A DNA stretch of 64,000 nt from Christensenella intestinihominis. Its GTDB lineage: Bacteria > Bacillota > Clostridia > Christensenellales > Christensenellaceae. The notes under the pieces are model-generated. The model ran no database searches. It saw nothing but the letters and a program-made list of their open reading frames with translations, and was not told where the DNA came from. The stretch lies in NCBI RefSeq assembly GCF_001678845.1, contig NZ_MAIQ01000001.1, forward strand, positions 23,146-87,145, in the 5' to 3' direction. The translations under genes and the position numbers were made by a program. Positions 34,158-44,412 of this stretch are shown here, one piece after another. Position 1 is the stretch's first letter. The number at the start of each line of letters is the position of its first letter.

Positions 34158-35203
34158 ATATCCGGCCGCTTGTAAAAACGGATGAAGCACGGGCAAAGGA
34201 AATCTGGAAAATCTGTTTTGGGGATTCAGATGCCTTTATTGAAAAATATTTTGATGAAATTATACGCTATGAGGATACGCTCGGCTATTATGAAGAGAGC
34301 GACCTCATAGCGGACCTTTTTATGCTCAAATTCCAGGCGAAGCTTGCGGGTGCCGATTTTGAAACGGAATTCCTAGCAGGCTGCGCGACACTTCCCAGGG
34401 CCAGAAAACGCGGCCTGATGCGGGAACTGGTACAAAGCGCCATGCTGGATATGAAGCGGCGGGGCCTTGCCGTTACATACCTTCATCCGTTCCTGCATGC
34501 TTTTTACCGCCGGTTTGGCTATGAAACAGTCGCCTATATAAAAAGAAGAAGCCTCGCGCCATGTCTTGATTCCAAAGGGAAAAGGCCGGTCATCTATTCC
34601 AAAATGGATAAAATTCCATGGAAGGAAATGGAGCTTGCATACGGCCGTTATATCGGGGGATTTGACAATGCGTTCAGCCGTTCGGGGAAACGTTTCAACG
34701 AATGGCTTCGCCTGCTCTTTGCCGATCAGGGCTATGCGGTGGTAAGTGAAGCGGGGCCGGGCCTTTCATACGCGCTTTACTATATGGAGGAGGATACTGC
34801 GGACGTATTCGAATTGGTATGCCCGGGAGAAAGAGAGCGAGGGATTCTTCTGAATTCTATTCCCGCAAAAAGAGTAAATTATTTTATTCCGTCGGGAAAC
34901 GATGGGGAAGCGGAAGAATTTACGATGATGAGGGTGCTGTCTCCTGCTTCCCTGCTGGAAAAAATTCCGGTTCATAGGGACTTTACGATTGAAATCGAGG
35001 ATGACTTTCTTGGAGAGCGTTACAATTTGAAAATAGGGAAACTGCCGGATGGCCGAAACCGGGTTGAAGAAGGTTGCGGGGCAGCGGATATTTCGCTTGC
35101 GATAGGCGAACTGGCGCAGGCTGCGGCGGGGGCTTTCCCGCCGGGCAGCGGGCTTGAGGAATATTTTTCCCGGCAGACGGCAAGTTTTTTCGAGACTTAT
35201 TGA
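34154..35203 (+). CDS. Eis-like GNAT acetyltransferase
   Basis: The 349-residue protein has an N-terminal GNAT domain with the acetyl-CoA loop ARKRGLMRELV and HPFLHAFYRRFGYE, and a C-terminal half that resembles the sterol-carrier-like domain of Eis-type acetyltransferases. Such enzymes acetylate amines of varied compounds. It is coupled (ATGA) to the DUF2156 protein. Substrate unknown. Confidence 0.82.
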   Translation: MNIRPLVKTDEARAKEIWKICFGDSDAFIEKYFDEIIRYEDTLGYYEESDLIADLFMLKFQAKLAGADFETEFLAGCATLPRARKRGLMRELVQSAMLDMKRRGLAVTYLHPFLHAFYRRFGYETVAYIKRRSLAPCLDSKGKRPVIYSKMDKIPWKEMELAYGRYIGGFDNAFSRSGKRFNEWLRLLFADQGYAVVSEAGPGLSYALYYMEEDTADVFELVCPGERERGILLNSIPAKRVNYFIPSGNDGEAEEFTMMRVLSPASLLEKIPVHRDFTIEIEDDFLGERYNLKIGKLPDGRNRVEEGCGAADISLAIGELAQAAAGAFPPGSGLEEYFSRQTASFFETY

Positions 35204-35282
35204 ATATCGCGAGTATTCGCGGGTAAGTATGCGTACCGGGTGAATAATGAAAGTAAACCCCGTTTTTCGCGGGAATTTGCGG

Positions 35283-35311
35283 TTGCATTCTTCAATAAAT
35301 AGGACTAAACT
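35283..35311 (+). promoter_or_regulatory. Probable promoter of the ATP synthase operon
   Basis: TTGCAT (35283-35288), 17 bp, TAAACT (35306-35311). The 147-bp gap before it also has two copies of TTCGCGGG (35216-35223 and 35266-35273). Confidence 0.5.
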
Positions 35312-35350
35312 AAGGTTTAGAAATTTTTTATATTTGAGCAGGTAGATACT

Positions 35351-35641
35351 ATGTGGGGAATCTTTGTCGGATTCGGTCTCGGAATTTTTGAAGTGCTTCT
35401 TCTGAAGAAGTTGATAGAGATGATGACGTCCGATCGAAGAAATACTGCAATTGCAGTCCCGGTCACAATTGCCAAGCTCGCTTTAATCCTGGTGGTATTG
35501 TGGCTAATGGCCAAGTTTGTTTCCCTGACTGCCATGGTCTGGTGCGCGGCGGGGGTCGCGGCCGCAATGATCGGAATCCCGGTCGTAACAAGTATTTTGA
35601 CAATCAAAAAATATAAGCAGAGCGGAGGTGAGCAAAAATAA
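35351..35641 (+). CDS. Small membrane protein, ATP synthase subunit I-like
   Basis: The 96-residue protein has three hydrophobic spans (about 3-17, 34-58 and 60-83) and a polar C-terminus. It has no strong signature, but its position directly before atpB, with stop and start overlapping by one base, matches AtpI, the assembly/Mg-linked protein of F-type ATPase operons. The assignment rests on context. Confidence 0.6.
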   Translation: MWGIFVGFGLGIFEVLLLKKLIEMMTSDRRNTAIAVPVTIAKLALILVVLWLMAKFVSLTAMVWCAAGVAAAMIGIPVVTSILTIKKYKQSGGEQK

Positions 35642-36321
35642 TGGATATACCAAGCGTATTTCCTGACAAAGTAACGATTTTCGGCGGTTTTACGGTTTCG
35701 ACGACGCTGATTGCCGCCTTCGGCACAACACTGGCGATTATTGTGTTTAGCCTCATTTTTCGGTTTGTTATCCTGAAAAATTTCAAACGGGTGCCTAAGG
35801 GCCTGCAAAATGTGATGGAACTTATGGTGGAGGGGGTAAACAAATTCTCCAATTCCATTATGGGCGCAGGGAAGAAGGCAAGTTCCATAGCGCCGTATAT
35901 CATGACTATTTTTGGGTTCATTATTTGCAGCGGGCTTCTGGAATTCCTGGGAATCCGTTCTCCCGCAACGGACCTCGATTGTACGATAGGGCTTGCGCTG
36001 ATTACGTTTGTGCTCATTATTGCCTATTCAATCCGCTTCCGCGGTGTAAAAGGGTGGCTCAAGACCTATGCGGAACCGAAGCCGTTCATGGTTCCCATCA
36101 ATGTGCTTTCATCGGTGGCGGTTCCGATTTCACTCGCATGCCGGCTTTTTGGCAACATGTTCAGCGGTCTCGTGGTTATGGATATGCTTTATGGGGCAAT
36201 GGGGAATTTTGCGATTGTCGTTCCGGCGCTTGCCTCTATCTATTTTATTTTGTTCCACCTTGGTATGCAATCGTATGTATTTTCAATGCTGACGATGTCG
36301 TTCATCGAGGAAAAAGCGTAA
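35641..36321 (+). CDS. atpB: F-type ATP synthase subunit a
   Basis: The 226-residue membrane subunit forms the ion half-channels against the c ring. The essential Arg is present in CRLFGNM (Arg168), and the C-terminal Gln/Tyr segment MQSYVFSML is recognisable. The residue at the position of E. coli aGlu219 is Leu rather than an acid. GGAGGTGAG lies 8 nt before ATG. Confidence 0.95.
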   Translation: MDIPSVFPDKVTIFGGFTVSTTLIAAFGTTLAIIVFSLIFRFVILKNFKRVPKGLQNVMELMVEGVNKFSNSIMGAGKKASSIAPYIMTIFGFIICSGLLEFLGIRSPATDLDCTIGLALITFVLIIAYSIRFRGVKGWLKTYAEPKPFMVPINVLSSVAVPISLACRLFGNMFSGLVVMDMLYGAMGNFAIVVPALASIYFILFHLGMQSYVFSMLTMSFIEEKA

Positions 36322-36379
36322 ATGTGTTTAGGCGGTACGCCGCTTGTATATTTTAATGAATAATGGAGGTAAATTAGTT

Positions 36380-36610
36380 ATGGATATGGGTTTGATTGCA
36401 ATCGGCGCAGGCCTGGCCGTTTTTACAGGCATGGGTGCAGGGATCGGTATGGGAATTGCTACGAGCAAGGCGTGTGAGGCTGTGGCAAGGCAGCCGGAAG
36501 CAACCGGAAAGATCAATCAGGTGCTGCTGATCGGGCTTGCGCTTGCAGAATCTACGGCCATCTACGGTTTTGTTATTTCAATCATTATGATCTTCACGAT
36601 GGGAAAATAA
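36380..36610 (+). CDS. atpE: F-type ATP synthase subunit c
   Basis: The 76-residue hairpin protein forms the rotor ring. The polar loop ARQPE and the ion-binding carboxylate Glu57 in ALAESTAIYG are present. The Glu-Ser-Thr triplet is as in sodium-binding c subunits, but the first-helix Gln of the sodium site (Gln32 in Ilyobacter tartaricus) is Met24 here, so the coupling ion is not clear. GGAGGT lies 9 nt before the ATG at 36380; an earlier in-frame ATG is unlikely. Confidence 0.96.
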   Translation: MDMGLIAIGAGLAVFTGMGAGIGMGIATSKACEAVARQPEATGKINQVLLIGLALAESTAIYGFVISIIMIFTMGK

Positions 36611-36663
36611 GAAACGTAGGGCGCACAAACGGGTTGCGCAAATAAGCACAGGGGAAACTTGAG

Positions 36664-37140
36664 ATGGAAATTAATTTTCTGGAAATTATACTCTATATTG
36701 TAAACATCATCGTTTTGTTTTTATTTTTGCGGTGGCTGCTTTATAAGCCGATCACGCGTTTTTTGAATAACCGGACAAACGAGATTCAAAAGCAGATTGA
36801 CGAAGCCGCGCAGAAGTATTCGGATGCGGAGCAGCTAAAGGCCAAGTATGACGAAATGATGGAAAATGCGCAGGACCTTGCGACGGAGCTGATTAATAAA
36901 AGTAAATCCGTGGCGGACGAACAGGCGCGCCAAATTGTTTCCGAAGCGGAAGAGAATGCGGATGAAATCCGCACGCGTACGGAAAAACATATTGAATCGC
37001 AGAAACAGCAGGCTGTACTTGAAATGCGGCAGGAAGTGACGCGCATGGCAATTCAGATTGCAGAAAAGGTGTTGCAGCGCGAAGTGTCTTACGAAGATAA
37101 CAAAAATGTTATCAACGAATTTTTTGAGAAGGTGAGTTAA
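36664..37140 (+). CDS. atpF: F-type ATP synthase subunit b
   Basis: The 158-residue peripheral stalk subunit has one N-terminal membrane span (about 5-25), RWLLYKPITRFLNNRTNEI and a long charged coiled coil to the end. Length is normal, so the missing delta has not been fused here (unlike the b-delta fusion of actinobacteria). It lies 3 nt before the delta-alpha fusion gene. Confidence 0.95.
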   Translation: MEINFLEIILYIVNIIVLFLFLRWLLYKPITRFLNNRTNEIQKQIDEAAQKYSDAEQLKAKYDEMMENAQDLATELINKSKSVADEQARQIVSEAEENADEIRTRTEKHIESQKQQAVLEMRQEVTRMAIQIAEKVLQREVSYEDNKNVINEFFEKVS

Positions 37141-37143
37141 TAT

Positions 37144-39002
37144 TTGGAAATGAAGGGTAAACTCGTTTGTGCAGCTGAATTCACGCCAGATGAAATATCC
37201 GCGATCACCGGAAAGTTTGACAAACTTTTTGACGCGAAAATAGATTTTGATATTACTGTCGATCCGTCTCTTATCAGCGGTTTTGTTGCGACTGTAAACA
37301 ATATGGTTTACGATCTCAGCGCGAAATCCTATTTAGACAGGATGCAGGAATATATTGGCGATAATTCGATTCATACGGACACTGAAAATATTGAAGATAT
37401 CATAGCCGCCCTGAAAAAGAATGTAGACGGGGCACTCGGGAATACTGCGGTAGGGGAAGACCTTGCGAGTAAAATCACCCAGTTTGACGTTAAATATGAT
37501 ATCTCGATGATTGGCATTGTAGAGCGCACGGGCGACGGCGTTGTCTTTGTGCGCGGGTTAGACGGGTGCAAATACGGCGAACTCCTGCAGTTTGAAAATG
37601 ACGCATACGGGATTGTTATGAACCTGGAGCTCGAACGGGTGGGCGCCGTCCTTTTAAATGGCGTGGCGGACGTTGTAGAGGGTTCTATGGTACGTCATAC
37701 CGGCGATGTCGTTAAAGTGCCGGTGGGAGATGCCGTGCTGGGGCGCGTGTTGAATCCGCTGGGCCTTCCGATTGATGGGAAGGGCCGGATTCTGACTGAA
37801 AATTCCCGCCCGATTGAAACGCCGGCGCCGGCGATCATCGACAGGCAGCCGGTTGATACGCCTCTTCAAACGGGAATTATGGCGATTGATTCGATGATCC
37901 CGATTGGCCGGGGTCAGCGGGAACTCATAATCGGCGACCGCCAGACAGGAAAGACGGCGATTGCGGTCGATACGATTATCAACCAAAAGGGACAGGATGT
38001 TAAATGCGTCTATGTGGCCATTGCCCAAAAAGCATCGACCATTGCGGAAATTGTGAACCGTCTCGATGAATTCGGGGCGCTTGATTATACGACGGTTGTG
38101 GCCTCTACGGCAAGTGATACCGCCCCGATGCAGTACATCGCACCCTATGCGGGCTGTGCGATTGCAGAGGAATTTATGCGCGACGGCCAGGATGTGCTCG
38201 TTGTCTATGACGACCTTTCCAAGCACGCGGTAGCCTACAGGACGATGTCCCTGCTGCTGCGCAGGCCGCCGGGACGCGAGGCGTATCCCGGGGATGTTTT
38301 CTATCTGCATTCACGGCTGCTCGAGCGTGCCGCGAAGCTTTCGGAAGAACTTGGCGGCGGCTCGATGACGGCCCTTCCGATTATTGAAACGATGGAAGGG
38401 GATATCTCGTCCTACATTCCGACAAATGTGATTTCGATTACGGACGGCCAGATTTATCTGGAAACGGAATTGTTCAACTCCGGGCAGCGTCCGGCTGTTA
38501 ATGTCGGGCTTTCCGTATCGCGCGTGGGCGGCAGCGCCCAGATCAAGGCGATGCGCAAGGTTGCGGGCCCGCTGCGGCTTGAGCTTGCCCAGTATCGGGA
38601 ATTGGAGGTGTTCTCCCAGTTTGCTTCCGATTTGGATAAAGCGACGCAGGACGCCCTTAATAATGGACTCAAGGTAACGAAAGCGTTGGTGCAGCCGCAG
38701 TATACGCCATATTCTGTAGAAAACCAGGTTATTTTACTGTGCATTGCAACCAACAAAATACTGATGGATATCCCGGTGGACAGGGTGCGTAAATTCAACG
38801 AAGAATTTTTGGATTTTGTGAACGCGAAGTATCCGCAGATTCGCGGCGCGATCAAGGAAACAAAAGAGCTTTCGGAAGAGAATGAAAAATTAATCCTCGA
38901 TGCAGTCAAGGAATTTGAACGCGGATTTTTGGCGGAGAAAACAAAGGACGCCCCCGGCGGAGAAACCCCGAAAATTGAAGCGGAAGCAGGAGCGGCCGAA
39001 TC

Positions 39003-39006
<4 letters not shown>
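37144..39006 (+). CDS. atpA: F-type ATP synthase alpha subunit with fused N-terminal delta C-terminal domain
   Basis: The 620-residue protein is about 95-120 residues longer than a normal alpha. Residues about 7-72 match the C-terminal domain of delta (AtpH): [13 protein letters not shown], a charged helix, [13 protein letters not shown] and [13 protein letters not shown]. After a linker helix, alpha starts near residue 103 and is complete: Walker A GDRQTGKT (264-271, Lys270) and arginine finger Arg460 in SVSRVGG. No separate delta gene lies in the operon and the N-terminal domain of delta is missing. Start: TTG at 37144, 8 nt after AAGGTGAG; ATG at 37150 is an alternative. Both give the fusion. 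The stop overlaps atpG (ATGA). Confidence 0.95.
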
Positions 39007-41292
<2,286 letters not shown>

Positions 41293-41706
41293 ATGGCTTC
41301 GGAATTCTTGCTTGAAATCCTAACGCCCGAGCGGTCTTTTTTCTGTGACAGCATCTTGTCCGTGATTTTTCCTACGGAAGATGGACAGATGTCAATCCAG
41401 AAAAACCATGAATCGGAAGTGGTGACCGTAGTTCCGGGAGAGGTGAAAATCAATACGGGGAAAAAATGGCTGATATGCTCTGTTGCGGAAGGGTTTCTTG
41501 AGATACGCCCGGATGAAACAATCATGTTTACGCAGGCGGCGGAGTGGCCGGATGAAATTGATGTGAAACGTGCGGAACGCGCGAAAGAGCGCGCGGAAGA
41601 GCGCCTGCGCCAAAAGCGGAGCGAACAGGAATACCGGCGGAACAAAATTGCGCTCGCGCGGGCAATGGCGAGGCTGAGCCTCACCAAGCGGAAAACGACG
41701 CTGTAA
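41293..41706 (+). CDS. atpC: F-type ATP synthase epsilon subunit
   Basis: The 137-residue protein has the N-terminal beta sandwich (LEILTPERSFFCD, FPTEDGQMSI) and a C-terminal helical hairpin rich in Arg/Glu/Ala. It starts directly after the beta stop codon and ends the operon before a terminator. Confidence 0.95.
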   Translation: MASEFLLEILTPERSFFCDSILSVIFPTEDGQMSIQKNHESEVVTVVPGEVKINTGKKWLICSVAEGFLEIRPDETIMFTQAAEWPDEIDVKRAERAKERAEERLRQKRSEQEYRRNKIALARAMARLSLTKRKTTL

Positions 41707-41714
41707 TGGTTATG

Positions 41715-41745
41715 GGCGAGGGATATGAAAATCCCCCGCCTTTTT
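41715..41745 (+). terminator. Terminator of the ATP synthase operon
   Basis: A 9-bp stem with one mismatch (41715-41723 with 41732-41740), 8-nt loop, followed by TTTTT. Confidence 0.82.
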
Positions 41746-41773
41746 CATCATGGATTCTGAAAAGGTGTGTTCA

Positions 41774-42346
41774 ATGGGAAAGATTACTTTTATTACGGGC
41801 GGCGCCCGGAGTGGGAAAAGCGATCATGCGGAGCGGATGGCGGAAAAGTACCGGGATGTGGCCTATATTGCGACGGCGGTGGTTACGGATGACGAAATGA
41901 AGCTGCGGATTGAGCGCCATAGGAAACAAAGGCCGCCCATGTGGAAGACTTATGAAGCGCCGTACGATATTGCGCGTATAATTCAGGAAAGCAGCCATGA
42001 GGCATATCTGGTCGACTGTATTACCGTGTATATCACCAATCTGCTTTTGTGTGAAAAAGCGGATTGGGAATCCGGCGTCCTCGGGTCCGCAGAACAGAAA
42101 TACCTGGAAAAATCTGTGGAACAGAAAATCGGCGAAATGCTTTCCGCTATGGAGGAAAATCCGGCGCGGTTTATTGTCGTTTCAAACGAAGTGGGGATGG
42201 GACTTGTCCCGGAATATGCGCTGGGAAGGATTTTCCGTGACCTGGCCGGACGGGCAAACCGCAGGATCGCCGAAAAAGCGGAAGAGGCATATTTTTCAGT
42301 GAGCGGGATATTGATTCCCTTAAAAAAGATGCAGGAGGAATTATGA
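41774..42346 (+). CDS. cobU: Adenosylcobinamide kinase / cobinamide-phosphate guanylyltransferase
   Basis: The 190-residue bifunctional enzyme phosphorylates adenosylcobinamide and then transfers GMP to it in the nucleotide-loop assembly of B12. P-loop GGARSGKS (9-16), IATAVVTDDEM, the RIERHRKQRP segment with the guanylylated His, and VSNEVGMGLVP are diagnostic. ATG at 41774 follows AAAGGTG. It overlaps the next gene by 4 nt. Confidence 0.95.
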   Translation: MGKITFITGGARSGKSDHAERMAEKYRDVAYIATAVVTDDEMKLRIERHRKQRPPMWKTYEAPYDIARIIQESSHEAYLVDCITVYITNLLLCEKADWESGVLGSAEQKYLEKSVEQKIGEMLSAMEENPARFIVVSNEVGMGLVPEYALGRIFRDLAGRANRRIAEKAEEAYFSVSGILIPLKKMQEEL

Positions 42347-42909
42347 GCACCAGTTTTACATTTTTACGTCATGCACAGACAGAGGCAAATGAAAAGGGCG
42401 TGTTCAGCGGGAGCACAGACCTTCCGCTTAGCCGCGAAGGAGAAGCCTGCGCGCGGCAGGCGGCCCTTGAACTTGCGGACGAACACTTTGATGCAATCTT
42501 TTACGGGAGGGCGAAGCGCGTCCTCCAGACGACGGATTATGTGCTCAGCAAGCTGCGGGAGGTTCCTAAAATCATCCTGAAATCCGACCGCATCAGGGAA
42601 ACGGATTTTGGCTTGTTTGAAGGACTTTCAGCGGATGAAATTGAAAAAAAATATCCACAGGAATGGAAGCGGTATATGGAGGATTGGCAAACCTTTGTTT
42701 TTCCTGAAGGAGACGGGATAGAAGCTTATTATGAACAGTGCGGACAGTTTATCCATGACCTCCTGTTTGAATATGAAAACAACAGGATACTGGTGATTGC
42801 CCACAAGGGCTTTATCCTCGCGTGCTGGTCGGCCCTCCTTACCGGCGATATCTCCGATGTGTTCACCCGCGATATCAAAAATGGAGAAACCATAACGGTT
42901 ACAGTGTGA
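42343..42909 (+). CDS. cobC: Histidine phosphatase, probable alpha-ribazole phosphatase
   Basis: The 188-residue protein belongs to the phosphoglycerate mutase-like superfamily: catalytic RHAQT (Arg9, His10), the acid in IRETDFGLFEG and second His in IAHKGF. The name CobC is based on coupling (ATGA) with cobU; the fold alone does not prove the substrate. AGGAGGA precedes the ATG. Confidence 0.8.
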   Translation: MSTSFTFLRHAQTEANEKGVFSGSTDLPLSREGEACARQAALELADEHFDAIFYGRAKRVLQTTDYVLSKLREVPKIILKSDRIRETDFGLFEGLSADEIEKKYPQEWKRYMEDWQTFVFPEGDGIEAYYEQCGQFIHDLLFEYENNRILVIAHKGFILACWSALLTGDISDVFTRDIKNGETITVTV

Positions 42910-42925
42910 CGAAAAGGGATTCTTT

Positions 42926-42966
42926 AAATAGCTTTCAGATGAATCGAAAGCTATTTCTTTTTTTCT
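42926..42966 (+). terminator. Terminator of cobU-cobC
   Basis: An 11-bp perfect stem AAATAGCTTTC / GAAAGCTATTT (42926-42936 and 42946-42956) with a 9-nt loop is followed by a T-rich tract. Confidence 0.92.
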
Positions 42967-42976
42967 ATAGATGTAT

Positions 42977-43024
42977 TATAATATTATGTAATTGTCTTAA
43001 AGCGGATAGTACCGCTTTCTTTTA
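42977..43024 (+). promoter_or_regulatory. -10 box and leader hairpin before paaK
   Basis: A perfect TATAAT (42977-42982) lacks a good -35 box. Downstream, AAAGCGG (42999-43005) pairs with CCGCTTT (43012-43018) and runs into CTTTT, forming a terminator-like hairpin inside the leader and just before the ribosome binding site. It could be an attenuator; no riboswitch class is recognised. Confidence 0.45.
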
Positions 43025-43039
43025 GGAGGGAATCATACG

Positions 43040-44347
43040 TTGGAACACATTATTTGGGACAGGGAATTTGAATGCGCAGACCGAAAGAAAATCAAGGAAC
43101 TGCAGCTCGAAAGGCTCAGGCATACGGTGCAGTATTGCTACGACAACGTACCTCATTATAGAAAGAAATTTGATGAAATCGGTTTAAAGCCGGAGCATAT
43201 CAAAACGCTCCGCGACATTGAAAAAATACCCTTTACAACAAAGGAAGATTTTCGCGCAAATTATCCGTACGATATGTTTGCGGTGCCTATGAAAGATATT
43301 GTCCGCCTCCACGGTTCGTCGGGCACGACGGGGAATCCGGTGGTGACCGGCTATACCAGGCACGACCTTGACATGTGGACGGGCCTTGTGTCGCGTATCG
43401 CCTGTGCGGCGGGCGTTGTTCCGGACGACATCGCGCAGATTTCCTTTGGATACGGCCTTTTTACCGGCGGATTCGGCCTGCACTACGGCCTTGAACGCGT
43501 GGGCCTGAGTGTGATTCCTGTTTCGAGCGGGAACACAAAACGCCAGATTAAGTTCATGCAGGACTTTGGGAGCACTGTGCTGATCAGTACGCCGTCGTAT
43601 GCGATGTACCTTGGCGAAACTGCGCAGGAAATGGGAATCGATTTCAAAAAGCTGAAGCTGCGTCTTGGGCTTTTCGGGGGCGAGGGCCATACCAAAGAGA
43701 TGCAAAAACAGATTGAGAAATACCTGAACATCACGGATACGGAAAATTATGGCCTGACGGAGGTTATTGGCCCCGGCTTTTCCGGGGAGTGCTATGTGCA
43801 GAACGGAATGCATATCGCAGACGACGAATTTATTTCCGAAATCATCGACCCGGAGACGGGAGAGGTGCTTCCCATGGGCGAAAAGGGAGAGCTTGTCGTA
43901 ACCAGCCTGACAAAGGAGGGCGTGCCGATCCTGCGCTACCGCACAAAAGATATCACGCGCCTGATGGACGAGCCCTGCCCGTGCGGACGGACGACGACCC
44001 GTATGGAAAAGGTTTCGGGCCGGACGGACGATATGCTTGTAATCCGCGGGGTGAATGTTTTCCCGTCGCAGATCGAAGGAGTGTTGCTGGGGATGGACGA
44101 TGTCGCGCCGCATTACGAGATCGTGCTGACAACGGAAAAGCATCTGGACCGGATCGAGGTCAAGGTGGAGGTTGCGAACGCGGAACTGCTCACCAGCTAT
44201 TCTGCGCTCGAAGCGCTGAGGGAACGGATTTCTAATAATATTTATTCGATCCTGAATATGCATGTCAAGGTGACGCTCGCAGAACCGCACACCCTGAAAC
44301 GCTTTGAAGGAAAAGCGCGCCGGGTTACGGATATGCGTACCGAATAA
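43040..44347 (+). CDS. paaK: Phenylacetate-CoA ligase (aryl-acetate CoA ligase)
   Basis: The 435-residue AMP-forming ligase has the adenylation P-loop SSGTTGNPVVTGYT, the YGLTEVIGPG segment, RTKD and the C-terminal GRTDDMLVIRGVNVFPSQIE hinge. It couples CoA to phenylacetate or indoleacetate, or works in reverse. It starts with TTG, 9 nt after TAGGAGGG. The iorAB genes follow, a common pairing for aromatic amino acid fermentation. Confidence 0.93.
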   Translation: MEHIIWDREFECADRKKIKELQLERLRHTVQYCYDNVPHYRKKFDEIGLKPEHIKTLRDIEKIPFTTKEDFRANYPYDMFAVPMKDIVRLHGSSGTTGNPVVTGYTRHDLDMWTGLVSRIACAAGVVPDDIAQISFGYGLFTGGFGLHYGLERVGLSVIPVSSGNTKRQIKFMQDFGSTVLISTPSYAMYLGETAQEMGIDFKKLKLRLGLFGGEGHTKEMQKQIEKYLNITDTENYGLTEVIGPGFSGECYVQNGMHIADDEFISEIIDPETGEVLPMGEKGELVVTSLTKEGVPILRYRTKDITRLMDEPCPCGRTTTRMEKVSGRTDDMLVIRGVNVFPSQIEGVLLGMDDVAPHYEIVLTTEKHLDRIEVKVEVANAELLTSYSALEALRERISNNIYSILNMHVKVTLAEPHTLKRFEGKARRVTDMRTE

Positions 44348-44412
44348 AGAACCCTCCTTCCGGCAGGCCGGCAAGGAAGCTTTACAATAGGAGAGAACTA
44401 AAGAGGATTGGT

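Noticed and set aside
37144-37450. Alpha N-terminal extension as a sequencing artefact joining atpH and atpA
   Set aside because: There is no room for the N-terminal half of delta: atpF ends 3 nt before the fusion start, and the reading frame is open throughout. A deletion in assembly cannot be fully excluded, but the tight coupling to atpF with a suitably spaced ribosome binding site argues against it.
43184-44374. Minus-strand open frame of 396 codons opposite paaK
   Set aside because: It is an antisense shadow of a well-supported gene, with a His/Arg-rich composition typical of such frames.
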